A model generated the notes under the pieces. It did not search any database. It saw only the letters and a list, made by a program, of their open reading frames with translations, and had not been told where the DNA came from. A stretch of 40,933 bases of DNA from positions 1 through 40,933 of the forward strand of contig CAYYYP010000032.1 of assembly GCA_964475985.1 (NCBI GenBank). The letters run 5' to 3'. The translations under genes were made by a program, and so were the position numbers. Source of the DNA: CAYYYP01 sp964475985 (GTDB lineage: Bacteria; Bdellovibrionota; UBA1018; CAYHWW01). Shown in pieces: positions 26,006 to 35,272 of the stretch (position 1 is its first letter; the number at the start of each line of letters is the position of its first letter).

Positions 26006-27097
26006 ATGTTCTTCCTCATCAGCCTTTTGATGCTGACATACTCTGCGCGTTCTGAGGAAACAGTCGATGCCAGCCTGGATGCTTTGTGCTTAGCGGATTC
26101 GCTTACGACTTCGTTAGGCTACGCTCCGGACCGGACGCTAGCCGTTGGACAAAGGAGATTTTCCCAGGCGGAACTTGACCAAAGATTAGCTTCCGTCGTT
26201 AATCCTGCGCCCATTGGGCCGCTCAATTACGACCTTGAAGTACCTCCGGGTGGGAATTCCATCCGGTTTCACGCGCTTTTTAGAAAAATTCGCATGATCG
26301 GTGAAAGTTCGCCTGCCGCCAAACGCCAGGTGAAACATCTTCTGGAAGAATATTCTCATTTTGCAGATGGGAGCATTCGACCCGAAGAGGTTTTTAATTA
26401 TTTTGATGCGCAGGTAGACGCATTGATTGGCCGTATGGGCGAAGCGCGTCGGGCGCGGATATTAATTGAGAACCATCGCCCGCCTCCTGCGCCGAGTGTG
26501 CAAGCTCGAGTCCGGGTTCATCGTGGGTCTTCTATGCCGCAGATTGAGCAAAACTTTGATGTGCTGGCACGGAAAGTTGCGCCGACGGATTCCCACAAAA
26601 CGACCCACTATATCAACGAAGTAGATTTAGCTTTTTCCATGCGGGGGATCCCGGATCGCAGGGTAGGATTTGATCCCGACGGGAGAATGCGTCAGGTGGT
26701 GGCAGATAACGGTGAGCGCGTTTATTCCGTAGGGAGCAAAGGTGCTTTGAACTTCCGGGGCGCACTTTCAAATCAACCTGGGCAGCGTTTTTATGCGGTG
26801 CTTTATCCTAAGGGCTTTGTTCAAGCCTATGGTGCAGATATTCGTGGCGCTAGAAATAACCATACCCCTAGTGGACGACAGTTTCGTGAACAGCATGCCG
26901 TGAACGGAAAGGTTTTTTTCGTGCGAGCGGAACAGAGTACTCGCGATGGCCAGGTGCATGTTTATAACGGCTCCGGTTACGAAAACATGGTCGTTAATGG
27001 AGAACCGACCACGCAGCTTGAGTTCATGCGAAGAAATGCCGTGGGCATCGTAGAATTTGATGCAAATGGCAATGTGCTAGCTTATCGCTGGTTTTAA
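26006..27097 (+). CDS. Exported protein of unknown function
   Basis: The frame is open from ATG 25931, but ATG 26006 is preferred because it begins a normal signal peptide (MFFLISLLMLTYSARSEE, cleavage near residue 15). The product is then 363 residues. The N-terminal half is helical (VKHLLEEYSHFADGS, YFDAQVDALIGRMGEAR); the C-terminal half is beta-rich with repeated Gly/Asn turns (RVGFDPDGRMRQVVADNGER, FRGALSNQPGQRFYAVLYPK, GQVHVYNGSGYENMVVNGE) and ends in VEFDANGNVLAYRWF. No family or catalytic motif is recognised. It converges with the DUF4291 gene; the two stops overlap by four bases. Confidence 0.7.
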   Translation: MFFLISLLMLTYSARSEETVDASLDALCLADSLTTSLGYAPDRTLAVGQRRFSQAELDQRLASVVNPAPIGPLNYDLEVPPGGNSIRFHALFRKIRMIGESSPAAKRQVKHLLEEYSHFADGSIRPEEVFNYFDAQVDALIGRMGEARRARILIENHRPPPAPSVQARVRVHRGSSMPQIEQNFDVLARKVAPTDSHKTTHYINEVDLAFSMRGIPDRRVGFDPDGRMRQVVADNGERVYSVGSKGALNFRGALSNQPGQRFYAVLYPKGFVQAYGADIRGARNNHTPSGRQFREQHAVNGKVFFVRAEQSTRDGQVHVYNGSGYENMVVNGEPTTQLEFMRRNAVGIVEFDANGNVLAYRWF

Positions 27098-27897
27098 GGT
27101 TCTTCGGAAACTTCCATACTGAGACTTCGCCTCAATTCGTTGTCCAGGGGATACAGTCTCAACACTGGCGCGATGGGATCCGGATCTTCGCCACCGTCAA
27201 GTTTAGCTTTGATCTCATGGGCAAGTGCTGTGACATCCTGAATATCTAGAATCCACTCTTCAGAAAATTTTCGGGCCGTCTCGCCCGTGATACCGATCTG
27301 AATCGCCCGCCTTCCAGTGCGTCGATCATTCACATTCCTATCGGGATCCCATTGGTACCGTGTGCTCGATCTCTGAAGTGCACGTTTCCAAGCCCTTTGG
27401 GACTCGTAAGTGATTGCTTCAAAAGCCGCCGAAACTGCATTACCCAAAATGGCCTTAAACCCATCGTGGGAAATCTTAATTTTCAAAATCCTCGTTTGAT
27501 TTGGCATTGAACCATATTGGGACCTATGAAGCATCCAACCAAAGGAAGGTTTGATCCAAGTCAAACGTGAAAGACGAAACGATGGACCAAAGTGTCCAAG
27601 GGCTAATGCCTCATTAGCAATTTGATCGTTATAGGCCTGGTATACGTAAACGCCTTCATCATCAAACTCCGCTCGAATTTCGCGGGGGCCTACTTGGTTC
27701 TTATTCTGTTGTTCCTGGTCCATAATTAACGCACAAATGGGATTTTGAGTTACGGCATGGGTAAGGGAGATCAGCCCTAAATATCCAATTGATAAGCAGA
27801 ATGAAAGTTTAATGAATCCCTGGAACATCCGGTAGGGTTTATAAAATAGCCCGCTCAATGTCAATATAAAATATTTAGTAATAATCAACGCCCTCAT
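27094..27897 (-). CDS. DUF4291-family protein with N-terminal export-like extension
   Basis: The body (about residue 70 on) matches DUF4291: IRAEFDDEGVYVYQAYNDQI, RLSRLTWIKPSFGWMLHRSQ, QTRILKIKISHDGF, QWDPDRNVNDRRTGRRAIQI and EEWILDIQDVTALAHEIKAK. The family function is unknown to me. Ordinary members are about 200 residues and cytoplasmic; this one has about 60 extra N-terminal residues with two hydrophobic stretches, the second (FIKLSFCLSIGYLGLISLTH) like a signal peptide ending THAV. The start at 27897 overlaps the stop of the giant upstream gene by ATGA, indicating coupling. An internal ATG at 27722 would give the usual cytoplasmic form but has no ribosome site. Confidence 0.85.
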   Translation of the reverse strand: MRALIITKYFILTLSGLFYKPYRMFQGFIKLSFCLSIGYLGLISLTHAVTQNPICALIMDQEQQNKNQVGPREIRAEFDDEGVYVYQAYNDQIANEALALGHFGPSFRLSRLTWIKPSFGWMLHRSQYGSMPNQTRILKIKISHDGFKAILGNAVSAAFEAITYESQRAWKRALQRSSTRYQWDPDRNVNDRRTGRRAIQIGITGETARKFSEEWILDIQDVTALAHEIKAKLDGGEDPDPIAPVLRLYPLDNELRRSLSMEVSEEP

Positions 27898-30800
27898 GGC
27901 CCGGAATCTCGACGCGGGTCCAGGGTTCCCGGGACCGGCGGTACGGCATTCGGCGTCGTGGCGGCTGGCACGGGCGTCTGCGGGACAGGTGAGTTTGGCG
28001 CATTTACCACGGGAACAATTGTATTGCCGTCACGTGTGCGCCTTCCCCGTTCCAGCGCATCCGCTATGCCTGTTAAAAACTCGCTGCTGGAACAATCGCT
28101 TTGAATGGCTTGTTGCCTCGAGCCTGCAAAGGTAAGCGAAGTGCTGCCGCCTGCGTAGGGTTGATTGAAGTCGCGTCTTACGCTGCAATGAATGGCATCT
28201 AACGCTTGTTCAACGGGTGCACTAAAACTAAAATAGTTGCCGGTTTCGCCTGGCCGAGTGACTTGTCTCAAGAACGAAGTTGGTAAACGGATGGACGCGG
28301 GTCGCACACCTGATCCAACGCTAGGGAAAAATCTGAAAATCAAATCCCTGAGCTCTGGAGATATGCCGCGGGGTATCCCTGCCATTCCAATCGAGCCCGG
28401 GTTTTGTAAAGCAATCTGATTTATACCAAGCATGAAGACATCACTGATCAACGGGTCCGGAATAAAGTTCTGGGTGGTACGCAACAAGCTCAGAAGCTGT
28501 CTTACATGCGTGGGAGTCATGGCCCGCCAAAAGATTTCTGGGTGGCCGCTTCCGATTGCCGTGCGGCTCAATACTTCAAAGTACCTAGCCCTTGGCAAAA
28601 GAAGATCATTTGCGCGAGGCCCCGCGCCTGCGCGGGTTCTTCTTGGCACGGGCGTCGCAGTATGGGGCGTGGTGGCGGGCAATTCGGTGGAAGGTGAGGC
28701 TGTCGAACTTACTTCGTTGGTCTCAAGACTAGGCATTTCAAAATTGATTTGTGAATTGGGGTCGTCTAACCGAACTCTTGGCGGCCCGGCCGGCCGAGGA
28801 GAATTCGCTGGTGCTTGAGCGCGCGGCCGAGTGGGTCGTTCCAAAATTCCTACGCGGCCGCCGTTAAAAAGTCTTAAAAGTGGGTGAGCCCAATACGCTG
28901 GTTCGTCATGCGTGCCGGTGCCTGCATCAACCGGTGGAATGATGAGCGTAAGGTTTGGATTCCTTAAATTCTCTGGTGCAAACAAAAGAGTTAATCTTTC
29001 GGACGCCCTGGTAGGGGCTTCGCGAGTGCTTTCATCCGCAAGCCTAGCGATCAACTGCTCTGGGGATCGAACCTGGCCAATTTGATTGAGGCGAAATTGT
29101 ATCTTAAATCTTTCAAGGACCGCCGATTGAGCGCATGTTTGATCAAAATCCTGAAGAACGGGTGGTAGGGTAAAATCTACACGGCTGTAGGCGCAAGGAG
29201 TGACACGTCCAGAAGAAAGATAACAACGATCGGTTTCCGTATGGTGCAGTAAGGCGACGGGATAAAGAAAACTAAAAACGGATTGCGAGGCGGTACATAA
29301 CGAAGTTCTTTGACTAAACGCTTCCTCCATAAGAAACCGTTGTGCATTTTCCTGAATGGCATTGCGCGGAGGATCCGTGGGAAGCCGGCCTTCGAATGCT
29401 CGGTCAACCAGCGTTTGATAAAAGTTTTCGGTGATACTCCACAGCGCGTTGGAAGTAGTTGAGTTGAATTCAGAACCTTGGGAGATTAAGGCCGCATGCA
29501 ATTCGCGGGATAATTGCGCCTGCAAACCTCGCATGCTTTCATGTTCAAAAATTTCGACCGGCAAATGGTGCGTTAGAGTTTGGGTCACCCACGTTCTTGA
29601 GGCACTTTCTAAAAATGCCGCAGCCCTGCGAAAGGTCAGAGAGCGTAACTGTAAGATGGGGCATTCGGCAGGGGAGTTAAACGTGCTATTTTGCCCATTC
29701 CTTAAAAAGTAGGATGTTCCCTGCAAGACCAGCCTTTGACCTGAATTATTATTGAGATCAAGCATGCTATTAGGATTCTCTGAATCATTCAGAAGATTAC
29801 AGGCCTTGTTCGAGATCTGGGCGCCTAATTCTTCAAAGTGGAGGATGCTTGCAGGCGATAACCTTCTTACCGTCCTAAAGCCTAAAAACATTTCGCTTAA
29901 ACCATTCCTAAATGGAAATATGTCTCGACCAGAGCCCCTTTCCTCTATGGTAACGTTTGCGTAGGAAAAAAAACGTTGGGCTGGGTCCGCCCCGGAGCAA
30001 AGCCTAAAGAGATTATCGTTTCTTAAATTACCAAGCGCCGCCAGGGAGGAGCTCGCATCTAAAAATAATTCAGGCAAACTCCCCGTGGAGGGCTCCCGGT
30101 TTGCGTAACGTGGATGGATTCGATTTTCCATGCAACCCTGCAGACGCTCCTGAAAACCGAAATAAAAAGTTCGAGTGGCGCGAAGAAAAATTTCATCAAA
30201 ATATGCAACGGTATTTCCTTCGCGTACTTGAGGCGCAAAGGTTTCAAATCTTCGAAGGGCTGCTAAGTGTTCGGCTGCGTAATCGGCGCATTGGTTACGC
30301 AACTGAATCCTGCAGGAATAATCCATTTCGCGGATTTGTGTTTGAAGCGGGCTCGGGTTGGAGCCAGCGTACTGCCTTTCGAATTCCGCTGCCGTAAAAA
30401 GCCGGAAGTCAGCGACGGTTCCAACTAAGTTTACATTTGTCGCCGCCGATTGGGCTGCCGTCGCGCTGGACCCCGTTCCCGTCGTGGTGTTCGTATCCCT
30501 GGAACCTCCACTGCCTCCCATGGAAGGTGCGTTGCCCGCCGCGGGCCCGTCCGCACCATTAGGTCGTGATTCTAAGTTTGTACGAGCAATCGCAGGTGGA
30601 GGAGAATTCCGTTGGGCACCACCGGTACCCGCACCAGTACTCGTTAACGCCGGCGTCCTCGCGCCATCCGTCCTCACCGCATCCGTTCTATGTCCCGGCG
30701 ACCGAATGATACTTCTCTCCGGCACTTCCGGCGGTTTTCCTAAACCACCTTGGAAAAGCATGCCCAAAGTCAGTGGCCAGCCCAAAGAATTTCTGGGTCT

Positions 30801-33386
30801 CCTAAATCCAGTCTCCATGGCTAAACGCAAGAGCGAACCAAGATTTCCGCTAGCTCCGCCATACATTCCGTTGGAATCTGCCGGCGGGCGCGAGAGCAAG
30901 AGTTGTTCTGCCGTTAAAGGATTTTCTACATTTGAGCCTAAATTTCGGGCTAATTCTAAATACGATTGGCCCACAAGAGGCGTTTGGTAAACCCAGCCCG
31001 TAGGGTGGGGAGTTGTTTGATTGCTGCCCATGATATCCCACACGGCATCTGTTTGCGGATTCCAAGTAACGATCTGAACGTGATTTAAAAAAAGTTCCGT
31101 TGCAAAACGTTCGCCCGGCGGCGCCGCCACGCCAAGCGTTTGCAAGGCTGACATGAGGAGTTGAGAATTACCCTGACAGTTGGTGCCACGTTTGCGAAGT
31201 GCGTCAAGCATGCTTGCAGAGTCGCGCACCCAATTACCTACGGTTCTAGAAATTAAAATATCGCGTACAGTTTCAATGCGCGTAATCGCGGTCGCATCCG
31301 TGGGCAATCGGGCAAGGGCCTCCCTGGCCTCTTGCAATATCCGTTGCCAGTTGCGTAAAACGGCATCGTACTCCCGCTGAGAAATCCTTGGGTTCTGACG
31401 AGCGACTTCCGCTTCCACCATAAGGGTAGCCCAGTCGGCCGGCACCGTTCCGGTGCGGTACCACTCCATAAGCACCAGTCTAATTTGCGCATCGATTTGT
31501 TCGATGGGTCGCACTTGCGCTGGTCCTAAATCAGAATTGTTTGCAACCGAGGTTGGGGGGGTGGGATTTTGCGCGGCCAATGTCGCCGGTACTTCGGGCG
31601 GTGGCGGGGAGAATGCTCTAGCTACGATGAGGCTAGAATCATTAACGGGGGGCGAAGTGTTCGGAATCAGAATGGCATCTAGCAATGCGGTCGAATAAAG
31701 CGCCGGTAATGGAATAGCACCTGCGACTTGGCGTTCTCCATTTAAAAGATTTAACCGTACTTGCGTTAAGCCACTTCCGGAATAAAAAATGGGCGCATAG
31801 TTTTGGTGTGGGGGTGAAGAATCCAACGCAATTTGAGTTCCGGAGGGCATTGTAATGGAAAGTTCATTCATGGCATGCACCAACAAATGGCTAAAACAGC
31901 GAGGATCCATGGTGCGTGGAGCCGAAGCCTCGTAACAATTAATTCCATTTATGTTTAGTCGTGGGGTTTGATTTTCCAATGTGAAAACTTCTACGGCAGA
32001 ATCCTGGAGTGCCTGGGATAAAGCTAAAACGCTGGCTTCAATATTGCCGGTATCAAAACGTAACGATCGAACCCGTTCTCTCGTTTGCGCAACTATGCGC
32101 GCGATGATCATTTCCTGTGTTCGGAACGCGTTAAGTGGAACATCATGGGCTTCGGGGTGCGCTAAGGCTTCTTGCATTTCCTGTAAAAATTCTGACCAAG
32201 GTCTAAGGGCCCCGGGGGTCGTTCCTCGCTCTTGCCAAGGAGTGAGCTGGGACAATGCCAGCGCCTGCAAAACTTCAAGGGAGCGGATGTGTTTGACTTC
32301 CTCGCGCGCTGCCGTTTCGCGCGCTGTTGCTTCCCGCTGCACTTCGGTAAGGGCTTGAGCTTGAAGGCGCCTAAGTCTTCTTAAGGCTGCGCGATAACGG
32401 GCCAAGTTCCTTTGGTAGCGCGCTTCATCAACGCTAGGTGCTTCATTGCCAGCGGTTTGATGAAGTGGTGAACTTTGGGAAGGCGGCGAAGTTTGGAGGC
32501 GCGGAGCTGGCGTGTTTTGTAAATTACTTTCATTTGGGTTGGCGCCTGAGCTTTCCTCGTCTGCATCTTCACCTGCCGTATTGGGCCCCCTCACCGATAA
32601 ACCTCGCTCACCTGAATCCGCCGTTCGTTGTTGGCCAGTGTGAACGGCCGCCGTAAAGCCAATCAAATGCGCTAAGACTGAAGTCACTCCGCCTCCACTC
32701 ACTTCACTGGCTAACGTGGCTAAGCTACTAAGCGCCCCACCCGTGGCCAAAAGCGCTGGAATGCAAACTCCGCCCACCACACCGAGTGATGAACCGGTGG
32801 CGCCCATAAGGACTTGGCCCGTGCCTTCGGCCGCTTGGGTTAAAAACCTAAAATAGCTTGCGGCCATGGTGTCAGCCTCATGGGCCATACGCTCGGCTAA
32901 ATACCTTTGCGTTGCAAAGTCCCTGGCGGCAGCGTCTTGGTAATCGGTTGCGTTAGGACTTCTTGTGTTGGTTGCTGCGCGGCTCGGTTGGGGGCACTCC
33001 AAGAAAAGAGAAGCGCGGGTTGGCGTCGCAGGATTTAAATTAAAGCAATTTGAATTTATAAACTGCAGACGCCCAGTTACGCGGCGTAGGTTCTCAACCG
33101 CTTGGCTAAGCTGAGTTTCCATTCGAGTAAGTGCGTGCTCAACCATCATGTCAGTGATGGCGTGGGAGAGTGCGCCCTCATGACGCACTCGGCTGATGAG
33201 ACGAAGACTTTGCGAAAAAAATTCTTGTTGAAGCTCAAGCTGGCTCAACGCTTGACGGCGATGCAGGCCTTGCGCACGCGACAAATCCCGGGCGTCCTGA
33301 GCGTAGGTGCAGGGCAGGGTAAAGATTAAAAAAAGAAGTGCGAAAAGCAGGCGTAGCATTACAAAAATTCTTCGGAATAAATGCAA
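27894..33386 (-). CDS. Giant exported protein with transglutaminase-like domain
   Basis: An 1830-residue product; ATG 33359 (10th codon) gives the cleaner signal peptide (LRLLFALLFLIFTLPCTYAQ). Layout: helical region to about 185, a Gly/Ala-rich hydrophobic stretch (about 190-250), Pro/Ser-rich linker (about 265-310), helical region, and a transglutaminase-like core near 700-800. The core has C737 in GTNCQGNSQLLMSALQTLGV, H769 in LNHVQIVTWNP and D784 in VWDIMG, with family-like order and spacing. A second low-complexity linker (about 890-990) is followed by about 800 residues with scattered Cys and no recognised domain. The tail is Pro-rich. It could be a protease, cross-linking enzyme or amidase acting outside the inner membrane. 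It forms an operon with the DUF4291 gene. Confidence 0.75.
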   Translation of the reverse strand: MHLFRRIFVMLRLLFALLFLIFTLPCTYAQDARDLSRAQGLHRRQALSQLELQQEFFSQSLRLISRVRHEGALSHAITDMMVEHALTRMETQLSQAVENLRRVTGRLQFINSNCFNLNPATPTRASLFLECPQPSRAATNTRSPNATDYQDAAARDFATQRYLAERMAHEADTMAASYFRFLTQAAEGTGQVLMGATGSSLGVVGGVCIPALLATGGALSSLATLASEVSGGGVTSVLAHLIGFTAAVHTGQQRTADSGERGLSVRGPNTAGEDADEESSGANPNESNLQNTPAPRLQTSPPSQSSPLHQTAGNEAPSVDEARYQRNLARYRAALRRLRRLQAQALTEVQREATARETAAREEVKHIRSLEVLQALALSQLTPWQERGTTPGALRPWSEFLQEMQEALAHPEAHDVPLNAFRTQEMIIARIVAQTRERVRSLRFDTGNIEASVLALSQALQDSAVEVFTLENQTPRLNINGINCYEASAPRTMDPRCFSHLLVHAMNELSITMPSGTQIALDSSPPHQNYAPIFYSGSGLTQVRLNLLNGERQVAGAIPLPALYSTALLDAILIPNTSPPVNDSSLIVARAFSPPPPEVPATLAAQNPTPPTSVANNSDLGPAQVRPIEQIDAQIRLVLMEWYRTGTVPADWATLMVEAEVARQNPRISQREYDAVLRNWQRILQEAREALARLPTDATAITRIETVRDILISRTVGNWVRDSASMLDALRKRGTNCQGNSQLLMSALQTLGVAAPPGERFATELFLNHVQIVTWNPQTDAVWDIMGSNQTTPHPTGWVYQTPLVGQSYLELARNLGSNVENPLTAEQLLLSRPPADSNGMYGGASGNLGSLLRLAMETGFRRPRNSLGWPLTLGMLFQGGLGKPPEVPERSIIRSPGHRTDAVRTDGARTPALTSTGAGTGGAQRNSPPPAIARTNLESRPNGADGPAAGNAPSMGGSGGSRDTNTTTGTGSSATAAQSAATNVNLVGTVADFRLFTAAEFERQYAGSNPSPLQTQIREMDYSCRIQLRNQCADYAAEHLAALRRFETFAPQVREGNTVAYFDEIFLRATRTFYFGFQERLQGCMENRIHPRYANREPSTGSLPELFLDASSSLAALGNLRNDNLFRLCSGADPAQRFFSYANVTIEERGSGRDIFPFRNGLSEMFLGFRTVRRLSPASILHFEELGAQISNKACNLLNDSENPNSMLDLNNNSGQRLVLQGTSYFLRNGQNSTFNSPAECPILQLRSLTFRRAAAFLESASRTWVTQTLTHHLPVEIFEHESMRGLQAQLSRELHAALISQGSEFNSTTSNALWSITENFYQTLVDRAFEGRLPTDPPRNAIQENAQRFLMEEAFSQRTSLCTASQSVFSFLYPVALLHHTETDRCYLSSGRVTPCAYSRVDFTLPPVLQDFDQTCAQSAVLERFKIQFRLNQIGQVRSPEQLIARLADESTREAPTRASERLTLLFAPENLRNPNLTLIIPPVDAGTGTHDEPAYWAHPLLRLFNGGRVGILERPTRPRAQAPANSPRPAGPPRVRLDDPNSQINFEMPSLETNEVSSTASPSTELPATTPHTATPVPRRTRAGAGPRANDLLLPRARYFEVLSRTAIGSGHPEIFWRAMTPTHVRQLLSLLRTTQNFIPDPLISDVFMLGINQIALQNPGSIGMAGIPRGISPELRDLIFRFFPSVGSGVRPASIRLPTSFLRQVTRPGETGNYFSFSAPVEQALDAIHCSVRRDFNQPYAGGSTSLTFAGSRQQAIQSDCSSSEFLTGIADALERGRRTRDGNTIVPVVNAPNSPVPQTPVPAATTPNAVPPVPGTLDPRRDSGP

Positions 33387-33479
33387 TGCAGTTCAATCGG
33401 CAGAATTCACCGCTTGTTAGGGTATCCCTAGGATAACTTAAACTTATTTGGGTTTTACAAACCGCGCTGGATAGGCAGT

Positions 33480-34022
33480 TTAGAAACCAAAAACTAGTTG
33501 GACGGTTCCCTGCACTAAGTGAATAGGGTCCGGGGATGTAACGCCTACTTTATAGGCGATCTCAGGCATTAAAAAGACGTCTGCACTTAACTCAATGGGG
33601 ATAGCAATGCCAACGCCCGGAGCAATAACCGTCGTTGAGTCATGAACTCCGCTGGAAGAGGAATCTCCTTCAATCATGGCCGTAAGCCCGCCTAGGAAAA
33701 CTTTGCCCACAATGTTTTTTCCGTCATCCTGCAACGCTAAAAACCCGCCGTAATTTAAAACTTTTAAACCTACGCCACCTAAGCGGGAATAATCCAGGTT
33801 CAAACCAAAACCTACGTTGCGGGTGGCCATGAAGCCCCCTTCACCGTGCAGTAAGAGGCCAGCTCCGGTGCCTTGCGTCCAAATTAGAAATCCTAAACCT
33901 GCTCCCGCAAAGGCTCTGCCTTCTTCAAGGGCGTGGGCGGGTTTGGCCTGAAGCGACAAAAACATTAAGGAGAGTCCGCAGAAAAAAACGGTGAAGGATT
34001 TTTTAAGAAGTTTGGTGCGCAT
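33480..34022 (-). CDS. Small outer-membrane beta-barrel protein
   Basis: A 180-residue product with a signal peptide (SFTVFFCGLSLMFLSLQAKP through AHA, cleavage near residue 31). The mature part has Gly-rich alternating strands (FAGAGLGFLIWTQGTGAGLL, VGFGLNLDYSRLGGVGLKVL, APGVGIAIPIELSADVFLMP) and ends with VQLVFGF, a C-terminal aromatic as in outer-membrane barrels. It has roughly eight strands, so an OmpA/OmpX-sized barrel. Function is unknown. It is divergent from the Lgt-family gene, with 97 bases between the starts. Confidence 0.72.
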   Translation of the reverse strand: MRTKLLKKSFTVFFCGLSLMFLSLQAKPAHALEEGRAFAGAGLGFLIWTQGTGAGLLLHGEGGFMATRNVGFGLNLDYSRLGGVGLKVLNYGGFLALQDDGKNIVGKVFLGGLTAMIEGDSSSSGVHDSTTVIAPGVGIAIPIELSADVFLMPEIAYKVGVTSPDPIHLVQGTVQLVFGF

Positions 34023-34119
34023 GATTTTTCATAAAGTTTTTTCCCTCGGCTGAACAGAGGAATCTAAAAAATTTCTTTAGGTTCTATTCTGCGCCAAATC
34101 AGTTAACTTAAATCTTACT

Positions 34120-34875
34120 ATGCATCCTCTTCTTCTTAGCTTGGGTAGTTTTAGTCTTTATACTTATGGGCTCATGATGGCCGTGGGCGTGCTTGCGGGG
34201 CTCAAGGTGGTTGACTCGGAAGCCAAACGCCTTGGTTGGGATCGCGATCAAATGACGCGAGTGGTTATCGTGACTTTCTTGATGGGCCTTTTGGGCAGTC
34301 GGGTGGTTTACGTGTTTACGCGATTGTCGGACCCCACAGTGGATCTTTGGGAAATTATTTTTAATCTGCGCGCAGGTTTTGTTTTCTACGGAGGCCTTGC
34401 CGCTGCGTGGATTTACCTCATGCTTTACCTTTGGCGTAAAAAGCTGCCTTTTTGGGCTGTTATAGATGCATTCACGCTTGGTATTTGCATCGGATTAGCC
34501 ATGGGAAGAGTCGGTTGCTTGTTGGGTGGCTGCTGTTTTGGGTCATCCACCGATGTTCCTTGGGGCGTTATCATGGTCAATGATGCAGCGCTAGGGCATT
34601 TGCATCCCGTACAGGCCTACGAATTTATTTTCCTCATGATCATTTTTGTATGGCTGTGGAAAAAACGAATTACTAGAAGCTACGACGGCCAAGTCACGGT
34701 GCTCTTCGTTGGAGTGTACGCCATCGGCCGATACATCCTTGAGTTCTGGCGAGGCGATTTGATCCGCGGTTATCTCATCGATGACATCATGAGCACTTCC
34801 CAGTTTTTAAGTTTGCCGTTTCTCGTGGTGGCCATTGCGCTTCATTTCAAATTAAAAAAGAAAGCTGTGAAATAA
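34120..34875 (+). CDS. lgt: Prolipoprotein diacylglyceryl transferase family protein (Lgt)
   Basis: Lgt moves a diacylglyceryl group from phosphatidylglycerol to the lipobox Cys of prolipoproteins in the inner membrane. The 251-residue product has about seven membrane helices and family signatures: SLYTYGLMMAVGVLAG, RAGFVFYGGLAAAW, MGRVGCLLGGCCFG, HLHPVQAYE, and ILEFWRGD. It is of the subgroup with Cys-rich GR.GC...GCC.G in place of the GR.GNF.N.E of E. coli Lgt, and lacks the His of the E. coli HGGLIG motif. The signature Arg is kept. It is the only Lgt visible here, but a canonical copy could lie elsewhere, so this may be a paralogue. Confidence 0.85.
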   Translation: MHPLLLSLGSFSLYTYGLMMAVGVLAGLKVVDSEAKRLGWDRDQMTRVVIVTFLMGLLGSRVVYVFTRLSDPTVDLWEIIFNLRAGFVFYGGLAAAWIYLMLYLWRKKLPFWAVIDAFTLGICIGLAMGRVGCLLGGCCFGSSTDVPWGVIMVNDAALGHLHPVQAYEFIFLMIIFVWLWKKRITRSYDGQVTVLFVGVYAIGRYILEFWRGDLIRGYLIDDIMSTSQFLSLPFLVVAIALHFKLKKKAVK

Positions 34876-34878
34876 GTT

Positions 34879-35088
34879 ATGGAAGTAAGAGACAGTAACG
34901 GAACGCTCCTTAGTGCCGGTGACTCCGTGCAGACTATAAAGGATTTAAAAGTGAAGGGTTCATCCATGACCCTTAAGCGCGGTAAGGTGATTAAAAATAT
35001 TCGCCTCACCGATGATGCTGAAGAGGTTGAGTGCAAGGTTGATGGAAGCATGGTTGTGCTCAAGACTTGTTTTTTGAAGAAGGCGTAG
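34879..35088 (+). CDS. PhnA/YjdM C-terminal-domain protein
   Basis: A 69-residue protein matching the C-terminal domain of YjdM/PhnA: VRDSNGTLLSAGDSVQTIKD, LKVKGSSMTLKRGKVIKNIR and the VECKVDGSMVVLK strand. The N-terminal zinc ribbon of the full-length family is missing; stand-alone copies of this SH3-like domain are common. The PhnA name comes from linkage to phosphonate genes in E. coli, but the molecular role is not established. It starts three bases after the lgt stop, so they are co-transcribed. Confidence 0.85.
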   Translation: MEVRDSNGTLLSAGDSVQTIKDLKVKGSSMTLKRGKVIKNIRLTDDAEEVECKVDGSMVVLKTCFLKKA

Positions 35089-35103
35089 GGCAGTCATCGC
35101 GTG

Positions 35104-35122
35104 CGACGGCTACCGGCCGTCG
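35104..35122 (+). terminator. GC-rich hairpin after the lgt operon
   Basis: CGACGGC (35104-35110) pairs perfectly with GCCGTCG (35116-35122) around a five-base loop, 15 bases after the PhnA-like stop. No T-tract follows, so it is at best a weak intrinsic terminator. Confidence 0.35.
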
Positions 35123-35204
35123 TAACTAGGTAAATATTTCTGACTTGCATTGGCCACGCCGATGCATCTGTAGGAATTTCATGCCGCTTACACTGCCTTC
35201 TTAA

Positions 35205-35228
35205 AATTTTCCCACCGGTGGGAAAATT
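35205..35228. promoter_or_regulatory. 24-bp perfect palindrome (putative operator) upstream of the M48-UbiB gene
   Basis: The half-site AATTTTCCCACC is followed at once by its exact reverse complement, centred 56 bases before the start codon at 35273. Perfect symmetry without a spacer favours a dimeric repressor site over an RNA hairpin. It could also terminate the upstream operon, because A/T tracts flank the GC core. Confidence 0.6.
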
Positions 35229-35272
35229 GAATTAAGTCTTCTCCCAATTTCGCCCGATAAATTTGCATCAAG

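Noticed and set aside
28432..30990. Long plus-strand frames opposite the giant exported gene (for example 30358-30990)
   Set aside because: They are antisense shadows of the minus-strand gene, without ribosome sites or family resemblance.
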